DNA from: Aureimonas endophytica
GTDB lineage: Bacteria; Pseudomonadota; Alphaproteobacteria; Rhizobiales; Rhizobiaceae
Assembly (NCBI RefSeq): GCF_014642635.1
Contig: NZ_BMIQ01000009.1
Location: 124,001 to 188,000 of the forward strand
Length of the DNA: 64,000 bases
Direction: 5' to 3'
Position numbers and translations under genes: made by a program. Numbering within the stretch: position 1 is the stretch's first letter; every line of letters starts with the position of its first letter. Shown here one piece after another: positions 33,629 through 43,814 of the stretch. The notes beneath the pieces were generated by a model. It made no database searches and was not told the origin of the DNA. It saw only the letters and a list, made by a program, of their open reading frames with translations.

Positions 33629-34375
33629 ATGAAGGCAGTCGACAGTTCTCGAAAGCTTTCGATGCTTCGACGCGCCCTCGGCTTTCTGATCGTGACCCTG
33701 ACGGTGATGGTCGCCTTGCCGATCGCGCTCGTGCCGGTCTACGCGATCCCCTTCGTCCACCCGGTCTCGACCTTGATGATCGGAGACTGGCTGCGTTTCC
33801 GCTCCGTCCAGCGCGACTGGGTGCCGATCGAGAACATCTCGCCCGTTCTGATCCGCACCGTGATGCTGTCGGAGGACGGGCAATATTGCTCGCATCGCGG
33901 CGTCGACTGGCGGGAGCTGAACGGCGTGATCGACGATGCGCTGGACGGGCAGGAAACGCGCGGCGCCTCCACCATCCCGATGCAGACGGCCAAGAACCTC
34001 TTCCTCTGGACGAGCCGGTCCTTCGTCCGCAAGGGGCTGGAAGTGCCGCTCGCCCTTTATACCGATCTCGTCCTGTCGAAGTCGCGGCTGATGGAGATCT
34101 ATCTGAACGTCGCGGAATTCGGAGCCGGCATCTACGGCGTCGAGGCCGCGTCCTGGCACTATTTCGAGAAGCCGGCCTTCGCGCTGTCGAGCCGGGAGGC
34201 GGCGCTGCTGGCGAAGACCCTGCCGGCGCCGTCGCGGCGCGATCCCGGCAAGCCGTCGCGCCAGCTGGCGCAGCTGGCGCGCGGCATCGAGGCGCGGGCG
34301 CGGGCGGCCGGCGATTTCTCGGCCTGCGTCGTCGCCAACGGCGCGACCGAGGCGCGGGCCGAAGAGCGGGGATAG
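33629..34375 (+). CDS. mtgA: Monofunctional biosynthetic peptidoglycan transglycosylase MtgA
   Basis: A 248-residue GT51 glycosyltransferase anchored by one N-terminal span (about 16-42). It polymerises lipid II into glycan strands. Motif 1 is SEDGQYCSHRGVDW with catalytic E82, and RGASTIPMQTAKNLFLW and SKSRLMEIYLNVAEFG follow. The ATG at 33629 has AGAGGG eight bases upstream. It lies 120 bp from the divergent isoprenyl synthase, linking precursor supply and wall synthesis. The next gene (amylosucrase) begins 20 bp later. Confidence 0.94.
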   Translation: MKAVDSSRKLSMLRRALGFLIVTLTVMVALPIALVPVYAIPFVHPVSTLMIGDWLRFRSVQRDWVPIENISPVLIRTVMLSEDGQYCSHRGVDWRELNGVIDDALDGQETRGASTIPMQTAKNLFLWTSRSFVRKGLEVPLALYTDLVLSKSRLMEIYLNVAEFGAGIYGVEAASWHYFEKPAFALSSREAALLAKTLPAPSRRDPGKPSRQLAQLARGIEARARAAGDFSACVVANGATEARAEERG

Positions 34376-34395
34376 CGGAGGAGGGGACGGGCAGC

Positions 34396-36279
34396 ATGCA
34401 TCCTTCGCAGGAGGAGGCCTATTCCACCGCCCTGGCGGCGCTCGGCCGTCTCGATCTTTCGCCCGATCCGGATTTCGATCGCCGTCTCGCCGCGCATTTC
34501 CCGGCGCTTTTCACCGAACTCTCCGCCGTCTATGCCGACCATCCGCGGTTTCTCGACGAGCTCGCCGCCACGATCTGCCTCGCCCGCCGCTCCTATGACG
34601 CGCGCGCGGCGGAGCTGAAGGCGCTCGACGCCGCGCGGGAAGCCGACCCGGCCTGGTTCCAGTCGAACCGGATGCTCGGCGGCGTCGCCTATGTCGATCG
34701 CTATGCCGGCACGCTCCAGGGCCTTGCCGCCGAGCTTCCCTATTTCGAGGAACTCGGCCTCACCTATCTCCATCTGATGCCGCTCTTCCGCGCTCCGGCG
34801 GAAAATTCCGACGGCGGCTATGCCGTCTCCTCCTATCGCGAGGTCGATCCGAGGCTCGGCACCATGGCGGAGCTGGAGGAACTGGCCGGGCGGCTGCGCC
34901 GGCGCGGCATCTCGCTCACGCTCGACTTCGTCTTCAACCATACGTCCAACGAGCACGAATGGGCGCGGCGGGCGCTGGCGGGCGAGAAGGACTACGAGAA
35001 CTTCTACTGGATCTTCCCGGACCGCACCCTGCCGGACGCCTATGAGCGGACGACGCGGGAGATCTTCCCGGACGACCATCCCGGCTCCTTCGTCCAGCTT
35101 CCCGACGGCCGCTGGATCTGGGCGACCTTCTACCACTTCCAGTGGGACCTCAATTATTCGAACCCCGCCGTCTTCCGCGCCATGGGCGGCGAGATGCTGT
35201 TTCTCGCCAATCGCGGCGTCGAGATCCTGCGGATGGACGCGGTCGCCTTCATCTGGAAGCGGCTCGGCACGACTTGCGAGAGCCTGCCGGAGGCGCATCG
35301 CCTGCTGCGGGCCTTCAACGCGCTCTGCCGGATCGCGGCGCCGGCGATGATCTTCAAGTCGGAGGCGATCGTCCATCCGGACGAGGTCGTCACCTATGTC
35401 GATCCGGCCGAATGCCCGATCTCCTACAATCCGCTGATGATGGCGCTCGGCTGGGAGGCCCTGGCGACGCGCGACGCGCGGCTGCTCGCCCAGGCGGTGG
35501 AGCGGCGCGAGACACTGCCGCCCGGCTGCGCCTGGGTGAACTACGTGCGCAGCCACGACGATATCGGCTGGACCTTCGCCGACGAGGACGCGGCCGAGCT
35601 CGGCATCAACGGCTTCGACCATCGCCGCTTCCTGAACGAGTTCTATGTCGGGCGCTTTCCGGGCTCCTTCGCGCAAGGCGAGCCGTTCCAGGAAAATCCG
35701 CGCACCGGCGACTGCCGCATCGCCGGCACCACCGCCTCGCTCGCCGGCCTCGGCCGCGACGAGGAGGCGGGGATCGACCGCATCCTTCTCCTTCATTCGC
35801 TCGCTCTGGCGCTGCCCGGCATCCCGCTCCTCTATCTCGGCGACGAGGTCGGACAGCGGAACGATCCGACCTGGCGGCAGCGGCCGGGCGAAGCGGGCGA
35901 CAGCCGCTGGACGCATCGGCCCTTCCGCCCGGCGGCGCTCTATGCCGCGCGGCACGATCCCGCCACTGCCGCCGGGCGGCTGTTCCTGGCGCTGCAGCGG
36001 CTGATCGGGCTGCGCAAGTCGATCGCGGGCTTTTCCGGCGGCGCGGTGCGCGGCTTCTGGACCGGCAACCGCCATGTCCTCGGCTTCCTGCGCCCGGAGG
36101 CCGGCGGCATTCTCGTCTTCGCCAATTTCGGCGACGAGGAGAGCCTGATCTCGACCCATCGCTTCGACGCGCTGCCGGAGGACGCGCTCGATCTCGTGGC
36201 CGGACAGATGGTCTCGCTGCGCGAGGATCTGCGCCTGCCGCCGCGCGGCTTCGTCTGGCTGGCGCTCGGCATCGCCTGA
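34396..36279 (+). CDS. Amylosucrase (GH13 family 4)
   Basis: A 627-residue GH13 protein that should build alpha-1,4-glucan from sucrose, releasing fructose. Predicted catalytic residues are D281 in EILRMDAVAF, E323 in IFKSEAIV and D388 in VRSHDDIGW, each five residues before those of Neisseria amylosucrase (286/328/393). The helical N-terminal domain (about 1-90) typical of amylosucrase is present, which separates it from sucrose phosphorylase. There is no signal peptide. It starts 20 bp after mtgA and stops before rpmF. It ties sucrose use to the glycogen and trehalose genes elsewhere in the window. Confidence 0.9.
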   Translation: MHPSQEEAYSTALAALGRLDLSPDPDFDRRLAAHFPALFTELSAVYADHPRFLDELAATICLARRSYDARAAELKALDAAREADPAWFQSNRMLGGVAYVDRYAGTLQGLAAELPYFEELGLTYLHLMPLFRAPAENSDGGYAVSSYREVDPRLGTMAELEELAGRLRRRGISLTLDFVFNHTSNEHEWARRALAGEKDYENFYWIFPDRTLPDAYERTTREIFPDDHPGSFVQLPDGRWIWATFYHFQWDLNYSNPAVFRAMGGEMLFLANRGVEILRMDAVAFIWKRLGTTCESLPEAHRLLRAFNALCRIAAPAMIFKSEAIVHPDEVVTYVDPAECPISYNPLMMALGWEALATRDARLLAQAVERRETLPPGCAWVNYVRSHDDIGWTFADEDAAELGINGFDHRRFLNEFYVGRFPGSFAQGEPFQENPRTGDCRIAGTTASLAGLGRDEEAGIDRILLLHSLALALPGIPLLYLGDEVGQRNDPTWRQRPGEAGDSRWTHRPFRPAALYAARHDPATAAGRLFLALQRLIGLRKSIAGFSGGAVRGFWTGNRHVLGFLRPEAGGILVFANFGDEESLISTHRFDALPEDALDLVAGQMVSLREDLRLPPRGFVWLALGIA

Positions 36280-36287
36280 CGCCGCTC

Positions 36288-36316
36288 TTGGCAGCGGCGC
36301 CGGCTTTTGCTATGGG
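36288..36316 (+). promoter_or_regulatory. Predicted sigma70-type promoter for rpmF
   Basis: TTGGCA (36288-36293) and TATGGG (36311-36316) are separated by exactly 17 bases, just after the amylosucrase stop. Transcription would start near 36323, giving rpmF a leader of about 125 bases. Confidence 0.5.
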
Positions 36317-36447
36317 CACGGCAATTCCCGTCATGGCGCGGTTGGATGACAGGCCGGCTTACCGGTCCGCCGGCTTTGCCTCGACGCCGTTCCATCCCGC
36401 GAAGGGGCTGCCGGCCTCGCTCGCCGCCGTCATTCAGGAGAGTCCCG

Positions 36448-36633
36448 ATGGCCGTTCCGAAGAGAAAAACCTCGCCCTCGAAGCGCGGCATGCGCCGCTC
36501 GGCCGACGCGCTGAAGGCCCCGACCTATGTCGAGGACAAGAACTCGGGCGAGCTGCGTCGCCCGCACCATATCGACCTGAAGACCGGCATGTATCGCGGC
36601 AAGCAGATCCTCGCCGTCAAGGAAGAGGCCTGA
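36448..36633 (+). CDS. rpmF: 50S ribosomal protein L32
   Basis: A 61-residue ribosomal protein beginning [22 protein letters not shown], the L32 signature, and containing [17 protein letters not shown]. It has no cysteines, so it is the zinc-independent form. CAGGAG lies at a normal distance before the ATG. A promoter-like pair precedes it and a terminator hairpin follows, so it is probably its own transcription unit. Confidence 0.98.
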   Translation: MAVPKRKTSPSKRGMRRSADALKAPTYVEDKNSGELRRPHHIDLKTGMYRGKQILAVKEEA

Positions 36634-36681
36634 TCCAGGCCGCCGGGCGCCCTCGGGCACCCGGATCGTCGAACCGCGAAG

Positions 36682-36710
36682 AGGCCGGGCCGCAAGGCGC
36701 CGGCCTTTTT
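36682..36710 (+). terminator. Rho-independent terminator of rpmF
   Basis: AGGCCGG (36682-36688) pairs with CCGGCCT (36700-36706), with a nested GCC-GCAA-GGC hairpin between, followed by a run of five T (36706-36710). Confidence 0.8.
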
Positions 36711-36752
36711 GCTGTGTCGGCCTCTTCGCGGTGGAGGCCGGCCGGGTCGGAC

Positions 36753-37379
36753 TCAGCCCTCCGAGGGCTTGCCGCTCTCGCCCGCCTCGCCCTGGCGGGC
36801 CGTGTCCAGCGCCTCGATGCGGCGGCGCATCTCGTCGAGCTCGCGGCGCATCTCGGAGAGCTCGTCCTCACCGCCCTTGCGCGGACCCGCCGCGTCGGCG
36901 CCCTCGGTCTTCGGCAGGATGGCATTGGCCATGAAGGGGTTGAACATCGTCATCGCCTGACGGAACATTTCCGTGTTGCGGCGGACCTGCTCCTCCATCA
37001 GCTTCATCGTCTCGCGGCCCGTCGGCCCCATCACCTTATCGCGGATCTGCTCCTGCTCGCGCGAAAAGGCGGCCATGGAATGTTCGAGGAAGGTCGGCAC
37101 CACCATCTGCATCTGGTCGCCGTAGAAGCGGATGAGCTGGCGCAGGAAGGCGATCGGCATCATGTTCTGCCCGACCTTGTTCTCCTGCTCGAAGATGATC
37201 TGGGTCAGGACCGAATGGGTGATGTCCTCGCCCGTCTTGGCGTCCTGGACGATGAATTCCTCGTTCGTCTTCACCATCGCGGCGAGATTCTCCAGCGTCA
37301 CATAGGTGCTGGTTCCCGTATTGTAGAGACGCCGATTGGCGTATTTCTTGATGACGGTGATCTCCGCGGGCTTGGACAT
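36753..37379 (-). CDS. phaR: Polyhydroxyalkanoate synthesis repressor PhaR
   Basis: A 208-residue regulator that represses PHB-granule genes and is released by nascent PHB. The N-terminal DNA-binding domain has the signature IKKYANRRLYNTGTSTYVTLEN (about 10-31, split motif: IKKYANRRLYNT then GTSTYVTLEN). The PHB-accumulation domain follows to ~150. The C-terminal tail (about 160-208) is a charged coiled-coil-like stretch, LSEMRRELDEMRRRIEAL. The start has GAAGG five bases upstream. It is transcribed away from phaA, its expected target, across a 222-bp region full of inverted repeats. Confidence 0.95.
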   Translation of the reverse strand: MSKPAEITVIKKYANRRLYNTGTSTYVTLENLAAMVKTNEEFIVQDAKTGEDITHSVLTQIIFEQENKVGQNMMPIAFLRQLIRFYGDQMQMVVPTFLEHSMAAFSREQEQIRDKVMGPTGRETMKLMEEQVRRNTEMFRQAMTMFNPFMANAILPKTEGADAAGPRKGGEDELSEMRRELDEMRRRIEALDTARQGEAGESGKPSEG

Positions 37380-37470
37380 CGGGACCTTCTTTTCCTGCCA
37401 GCGGTCGGTGCCGGTGCGTTGCAGTGCGAAGTCGAGCATAGGCATATTTTTCCGCATGCGCCAAACCTGC

Positions 37471-37554
37471 GCGATTGATAAATTGGTGAAAAATCGCCGC
37501 GTCTGGCTTATCTGCGGTTGAGACGCGATAAGAATCGAACGCTTCGCCGATTCT
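37471..37554. repeat. Cluster of inverted repeats between phaR and phaA
   Basis: Four imperfectly nested inverted repeats lie within 84 bp. They are GCGATT/AATCGC (37471-37476 and 37492-37497), CGCGTCT/AGACGCG (37498-37504 and 37521-37527), CTTATC/GATAAG (37507-37512 and 37527-37532) and AGAATCG/CGATTCT (37531-37537 and 37548-37554). The second and third overlap and cannot form together. They may be operators or RNA structure in the phaA leader. Confidence 0.5.
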
Positions 37555-37601
37555 CGACCCCGAATGCGGCGTGCGCCGGAACGAATGGGAAGGAAAGCAT
37601 C

Positions 37602-38785
<1,184 letters not shown>

Positions 38786-38786
<1 letters not shown>

Positions 38787-39109
38787 TGCGCTCGCTCGCC
38801 CCCTTCGCCGCGCTTCTCGCCCTGGCGCTGCTGATGCCGGAACCGGCGGCGGCCGCGACCGTCTGCAGCAACGTGCGCGCCGGCAAGGTGATGAAGCGCG
38901 TCTGCTCGGTCGGTCAGACCTCCAGCCAGAGGAACGGCACCACGGTTCGCGGCATCAACACGGCCGACGGGACCAGCAGCAACGCCAATGGCAGCGGCAC
39001 CGGCGTCGGGACCGGCGGCGCCAGCGGACGCGGAGGCTCGGTGTCCAACCAGACGGGCGTCAGCTCCTCCTGCATTTCGGGCGGACTGCGCGTCACGAAT
39101 TGCAATTGA
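38786..39109 (+). CDS. Small secreted Cys-containing protein of unknown function
   Basis: A 107-residue ORF with a clear signal peptide (about 1-23; MRSLAPFAALLALALLMPEPAAA). The mature part has four cysteines in two pairs, VCSNV/VCSVG near its start and SCISG/NCN at its end. Between them lies a Gly/Ser/Asn/Thr-rich low-complexity stretch (about 50-95). The ATG overlaps the phaA stop by one base, so translation is probably coupled. I do not recognise a family. A periplasmic or surface protein in the middle of a cytoplasmic PHB operon is unexpected. Confidence 0.75.
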
Positions 39110-39147
39110 TCCTTTATTTTCAGTGAGTTTTTAAGCGGGAGGAAGGC

Positions 39148-39873
39148 ATGGCAAGGGTTGCGGTCGTCACGGGCGGCACGCGCGGCATCGGCGCGTCCAT
39201 CGCCAAGGCATTGAAGGGCGCCGGCTATGCCGTCGCCGTGAACTATGCGGGCAACGAGGAGGCGGCCAACGCCTTCCGCGACGAGACGGGAATCGCCGTC
39301 TACAAATGGGACGTCGGCAGCTACGAGGCCTGCAAGAGCGGCCTCGCGGCGGTGGAGGCCGATCTCGGCCCGGTCGACATCCTGGTCAACAATGCCGGCA
39401 TCACGCGGGACGCGATGTTCCACAAGATGACGCCGGACCAGTGGAACGCGGTGATCAACACCAATCTCAACGGCCTCTTCAACATGACGCATCCGGTCTG
39501 GACCGGCATGCGCGACCGCAAGTTCGGCCGCATCATCAACATCTCCTCGATCAACGGCCAGAAGGGGCAGGCCGGCCAGGCGAACTATTCCGCCGCCAAG
39601 GCCGGCGATATCGGCTTCACCAAGGCGCTGGCGCAGGAGGGCGCGCGCGCCGGGATCACCGTCAATGTCGTCTGCCCCGGCTATATCGGCACCGAGATGG
39701 TGCGGGCGATCGACGAGAAGGTGCTGGCCGAGCGCATCCTGCCGCTCATCCCCGTCGGCCGGCTCGGCGAGCCGGAGGAGATCGCGCGCTGCGTTCTCTT
39801 CCTCGCCTCCGACGAGGCGGGCTTCATCACCGGCGCCACGCTGTCGGCCAATGGCGGGCAGTATCTCGCCTGA
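39148..39873 (+). CDS. phaB: Acetoacetyl-CoA reductase PhaB
   Basis: A 241-residue short-chain dehydrogenase that reduces acetoacetyl-CoA to (R)-3-hydroxybutyryl-CoA with NADPH for PHB synthesis. The cofactor motif TGGTRGIG is at 8-15 and NNAGITRD at 81-88. Catalytic residues are S134, Y147 and K151 (NYSAAKAG). GGGAGGAAGG lies directly upstream. The gap from the small secreted protein is 38 bp, so phaA-orf-phaB probably form one unit. No PHB synthase gene is in the window. Confidence 0.96.
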   Translation: MARVAVVTGGTRGIGASIAKALKGAGYAVAVNYAGNEEAANAFRDETGIAVYKWDVGSYEACKSGLAAVEADLGPVDILVNNAGITRDAMFHKMTPDQWNAVINTNLNGLFNMTHPVWTGMRDRKFGRIINISSINGQKGQAGQANYSAAKAGDIGFTKALAQEGARAGITVNVVCPGYIGTEMVRAIDEKVLAERILPLIPVGRLGEPEEIARCVLFLASDEAGFITGATLSANGGQYLA

Positions 39874-39952
39874 GGCCTGACGGTTCCGCCCTAACGAAGC
39901 TTCGGGCGCCGGTCTTCCAAGAGAGGGGCCGGCGTCCCACATAGTTCGCGAC

Positions 39953-42900
39953 ATGATCGATCGCCGCACCTCGCCGGACGTCGTCCGTTTCGACGGAACC
40001 AACGTCACCGCCGTTCTCGGCCCCACCAATACCGGCAAGACCTTCTACGCGATCGAGCGGATGATCGCCCATTCGTCGGGCGTCATCGGCCTGCCGCTGC
40101 GGCTCCTCGCCCGCGAGGTCTATACGCGGCTGGTGGAGCGGGTCGGCGTGTCGCAGGTGGCGCTCGTCACCGGCGAGGAGAAGATCCGCCCGCCGAACGC
40201 CCGCTTCCATGTCTGCACCGTGGAGGCCATGCCGCAGAAGACGGATGCCGCCTTCGTCGCCATCGACGAGGTGCAGCTCGGCGCCGATCTCGAACGCGGC
40301 CATGTCTTCACCGACCGCATTCTCCACACGCGCGGCCGCGAGGAGACGCTGCTGCTCGGCGCCTCCACCATGCGCGGCGTCCTCGAGCGGCTCCTGTCTG
40401 GCGCGACCTTCGTCACCCGCCCGCGCATGTCGCAGCTGCTCTATGCCGGCTCGAAGAAGACGACCCGCCTGCCGCGCCGCTCGGCCATCGTCGCCTTCTC
40501 GGCCGACGAGGTCTATGCCATCGCCGAGCTCGTCCGCCGCCAGCGCGGCGGCGCGGCGGTGGTGCTGGGCGCGCTGAGCCCTCGCACCCGCAATTCCCAG
40601 GTCGAGCTCTACCAGTCCGGCGAGGTCGACTTCCTGATCGCCACCGACGCGATCGGCATGGGCCTCAATCTCGACGTCGACCATGTCGCCTTCGCGCAGG
40701 ACTGGAAGTTCGACGGCTTCCAGTATCGCCAGCTCAATGTCGCCGAGCTCGGCCAGATCGCCGGCCGCGCCGGCCGGCATGTGCGCGACGGGACCTTCGG
40801 CGTGACGGGCCAGGTCGATCCCTTCGCGCCCGAAGTCGTCGAGGCGCTGGAATCGCACAGCTTCCCGCCGGTGCGGAACCTGCAATGGCGCTCCTCCGCG
40901 CTCGACTTCTCCTCCGTCCGGGCGCTGCGCGACAGTCTCGACGCGCCGGCGCCCGTGCCGGAGCTGACGCGTTCGCTGCCGGCGGTCGACCAGCGGGCGC
41001 TCGAACAGGTCGTTCAGGACAAGGGCGTCGCCGAACGGGCGAGCGGCGCGGCGCGCGTCGCCCTTCTCTGGGAAGCCTGCAAGCTGCCGGACTATCGCCG
41101 CATCGCCCCCGCCCAGCATGCCGAGATCATCGCCACGATCTATCGCGACCTCGCCGACAACGGCCATGTCGCGGAGGACTACATGGCCGCCGAGGTGCAG
41201 CGGGCCGACCGGATGGAGGGCGACATCGACACGCTCTCGCGCCGGATCGCGGAAATCCGCACCTGGACCTATATTTCGCACCGGCCCGACTGGCTGGCCG
41301 ATCCGACACACTGGCAGCAAAAGACGCGCGACATCGAGGACCGTCTTTCCGACGCGCTGCACGAACGGTTGACGAAACGCTTCGTTGATCGCAGGACAAG
41401 CGTCCTGATGAAACGGCTGAGGGAGAAGGCCCTGATGGAAGCTGAAATCGCCGCCGACGGCAGGGTCACGGTCGAGGGCCACCATGTCGGCGAGCTGCAG
41501 GGCTTCCGCTTCTCGCCCGACAGCCATGCCGAAGGGCCGGATGCCAAGGCGATCCGCGCGGCTGCGCAGAAGGGACTGGGATCGGAATTCGAGGCCCGGG
41601 CCGAGCGTTTCGCCAATGCGCCGAACGGCGATCTCGCCCTCGGCTCGGACGCGCTGCTGCGTTGGCTGGGTGCGCCGATCGCCATGCTGACGGCGGGCGA
41701 ATCGCCGCTGAAGCCGCGCCTCGTGCTCTTCGCCGACGAGCAGCTGACGGGCCCCGCGCGCGATAAGGTCATGAACCGCGCCGATCGCTACGTGACCTTC
41801 CAGGTCTCGACGCTCCTGAAGCCGCTGGCCGATCTCCAGGGCGCCGAGGAGCTGAGCGGCACGGCGCGCGGCATCGCCTATCGCCTGGTCGAGAATTTCG
41901 GCCTGCTCCAGCGCCGCGAGGTCGCCGAGGAGATCCGCTCGCTCGACCAGGAGGCGCGGGCCGCGCTGCGGCGCCACGGCGTGCGCTTCGGCGCCTATCA
42001 CATCTTCATCCCCGCTTTGGTGAAGCCCGCCCCGGCCAATCTGATGACGCTGCTCTGGGCTATCGCCCATGACGGGCGCGAGAAGCCCGGCTTCGGCGAC
42101 GTGACGCAGCTTCTCGCCACCGGCCGCACCTCGGCCGTGGCCGATGCGGGCTTCGACCCGGTCTTCTATGCGCTGGCCGGCTACCGCCTGCTCGGCCGCC
42201 GCGCGGTGCGCGTCGACATCCTGGAGCGCCTCGCCGATCTCATCCGGCCGGCGCTTGCCTGGAAGCCCGGCGCCGCCAAGCGCCCCGAGGGCGGCTATGA
42301 CGGCTCGCAGTTCATCGCCACCCCGGCGATGATGTCGATTCTCGGCGCCACGGCCGACGACATGGAGGAGATCCTGAAGGGTCTCGGCTACCGGTCGCAG
42401 GGCGTCGATGCCGAAGAGGTGACGAAGACCCTGGCGCGTCTCGACGACGAGGCGGCGCGGGCCGCTCTCGCCGCGAAGGCGGAAGCCGCCGCTGCCGTAG
42501 CCACCGCGTCTTCGCCGGAAGCCGACGAGACGCCGGCCGCCAGCGAGGCCGAGTCGGTGATCGCGACGGACGAACCGGCCTCGGCCGAGACCGAGGTTTC
42601 CGCCGAGGACGCGACGACCGCCGAAGAAGTCGAGACGGCTTCGGAGCCTGCCGGCGATGCCGTGCCGGCCGAGACGCCGGCCGCCGAACCGGCGAGCGAA
42701 GCGGCGGAACCGGCGGACGAGGCCGTCGAACCGGTGGCCGAGCCTGTCGCGGCCGAGCCGGCGCCCGTCGCCGAGGCGGCGGAGCTCGCGCCGGTGGAAG
42801 AACCCGCCGAAGCGGAAGCCGCCGCGGTCGCGCCGGACGGCACGGCGGAGGACAAGCCGGCCGAGCCGCCGAAGCTCATCCAGGTCTGGCGGCCGGGCGG

Positions 42901-43318
42901 CCGGCATGACGGGCGCAGCCGCGAGGGCGCGCGCCACGGCAACCGTCCGAACCATCGCCAGGAGGCCGGCGCCGGCCACCGTTCGCGCCGGCCGCACGGC
43001 CAGGGCGGCGAGGCGCAGGGCGCGCCGGCCGAAGGGCAGGGCGCCGCGCCGCGCCGCGACGAGCAGCGCGCCTTCCAGAAGCGTCCGCCCTTCCCGAAGA
43101 AGGGTGGGGACGGCGAGGGGCGCGGCGCCGGCAACCGGCCGGGCGGCGGTGAGCGGCATCGCGGCCGGCCGGAGGGCGAGCGTAAGCCCGGCGGCGCGCC
43201 GGCGGGCGAGCCACGCCGCTTCGATAAGCCGCAAGGCCAGCCGCCGAAGCCGAGGGCGATCGATCCCGACTCGCCCTTCGCCAAGCTCGCCGCGCTGCGC
43301 GACAAGCTCGGCAAGTAA
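39953..43318 (+). CDS. Suv3-like DEAD/DEAH-box RNA helicase with long disordered tail
   Basis: An 1121-residue protein. The superfamily 2 helicase core (about 15-330) has Walker A GPTNTGKT at 23-30, the Walker B form IDEVQ at 104-108, and motif VI QIAGRAGRH near 265. This arrangement is that of mitochondrial/alphaproteobacterial Suv3 RNA helicases. A helical region follows to ~830. Then comes an acidic Ala/Glu/Pro-rich linker (about 845-970), and a basic Gly/Arg/Gln-rich tail (about 975-1095) ending in DSPFAKLAALRDKLGK. The tail probably binds RNA or a degradosome partner. The next gene starts nine bases after the stop. Confidence 0.9.
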   Translation: MIDRRTSPDVVRFDGTNVTAVLGPTNTGKTFYAIERMIAHSSGVIGLPLRLLAREVYTRLVERVGVSQVALVTGEEKIRPPNARFHVCTVEAMPQKTDAAFVAIDEVQLGADLERGHVFTDRILHTRGREETLLLGASTMRGVLERLLSGATFVTRPRMSQLLYAGSKKTTRLPRRSAIVAFSADEVYAIAELVRRQRGGAAVVLGALSPRTRNSQVELYQSGEVDFLIATDAIGMGLNLDVDHVAFAQDWKFDGFQYRQLNVAELGQIAGRAGRHVRDGTFGVTGQVDPFAPEVVEALESHSFPPVRNLQWRSSALDFSSVRALRDSLDAPAPVPELTRSLPAVDQRALEQVVQDKGVAERASGAARVALLWEACKLPDYRRIAPAQHAEIIATIYRDLADNGHVAEDYMAAEVQRADRMEGDIDTLSRRIAEIRTWTYISHRPDWLADPTHWQQKTRDIEDRLSDALHERLTKRFVDRRTSVLMKRLREKALMEAEIAADGRVTVEGHHVGELQGFRFSPDSHAEGPDAKAIRAAAQKGLGSEFEARAERFANAPNGDLALGSDALLRWLGAPIAMLTAGESPLKPRLVLFADEQLTGPARDKVMNRADRYVTFQVSTLLKPLADLQGAEELSGTARGIAYRLVENFGLLQRREVAEEIRSLDQEARAALRRHGVRFGAYHIFIPALVKPAPANLMTLLWAIAHDGREKPGFGDVTQLLATGRTSAVADAGFDPVFYALAGYRLLGRRAVRVDILERLADLIRPALAWKPGAAKRPEGGYDGSQFIATPAMMSILGATADDMEEILKGLGYRSQGVDAEEVTKTLARLDDEAARAALAAKAEAAAAVATASSPEADETPAASEAESVIATDEPASAETEVSAEDATTAEEVETASEPAGDAVPAETPAAEPASEAAEPADEAVEPVAEPVAAEPAPVAEAAELAPVEEPAEAEAAAVAPDGTAEDKPAEPPKLIQVWRPGGRHDGRSREGARHGNRPNHRQEAGAGHRSRRPHGQGGEAQGAPAEGQGAAPRRDEQRAFQKRPPFPKKGGDGEGRGAGNRPGGGERHRGRPEGERKPGGAPAGEPRRFDKPQGQPPKPRAIDPDSPFAKLAALRDKLGK

Positions 43319-43326
43319 TCGACCCG

Positions 43327-43626
43327 ATGACGGGCGAGGCGCAGCGCATCGACAAGTGGCTGTTCTTCGCCCGCATCGTGAAATCGCGCAGCCTCGCCCA
43401 GAAGCTGGCTGTTTCCGGCGCCGTGCGGGTCAATCGCGAGAAGATCGCCAGCGCCTCGCGGCTCGTCCGCCCCGGCGACGTCCTGACGCTCGCCATGCCG
43501 CGCGAGATCCGCGTGTTGCGCATTCTCGACGCCGGCGAGCGGCGCGGGCCGGCGCCCGAGGCGCGGCAGCTCTACGAGGATCTCGGCACCCCGTCGGCCG
43601 CCCCCGACGGCGGCGAGGGGGCGTAA
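43327..43626 (+). CDS. S4-domain RNA-binding protein (HslR/Hsp15-like)
   Basis: A 99-residue protein with an S4 fold: QRIDKWLFFARIVKSRSLAQKLAVSGAVRVN is the signature (about 7-37; key residues DKWL, ArG-like R-V-K-S-R, and GAVRVN). Hsp15 of E. coli rescues stalled 50S subunits carrying nascent chains. The C-terminal ~30 residues are Pro/Gly/Ala-rich. It follows the helicase gene by eight bases and was probably acquired into the same RNA-handling operon. Confidence 0.88.
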   Translation: MTGEAQRIDKWLFFARIVKSRSLAQKLAVSGAVRVNREKIASASRLVRPGDVLTLAMPREIRVLRILDAGERRGPAPEARQLYEDLGTPSAAPDGGEGA

Positions 43627-43814
43627 AAGGAAACGGCTTTGCGCATCCGGCCCCGCGCGCGGTGGCCTTTGCCCTTGCAGGCCCCCGCCGCAGCCGCTAG
43701 GTCGAGGATCACGGGCGGAGAGGTCCCGCCGCGAGCCTCCCGCCGCGCCACGCCTTCCGCAGGAACATCGGGTTCGCCGGCCGGAGGCCGCCGGGTCCCA
43801 TCGCCGAGGACAGC

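Noticed and set aside
42480-42860. Repetitive GCC/GAG/CCG-rich stretch as a DNA repeat element
   Set aside because: It is the Ala/Glu/Pro-coding linker of the helicase gene; the repetition follows protein composition and is not a separate element.
39827-43234. 1135-codon minus-strand frame opposite the helicase gene
   Set aside because: Its composition is the mirror of the helicase codons; no domain, no ribosome binding site and no hydrophobic pattern.
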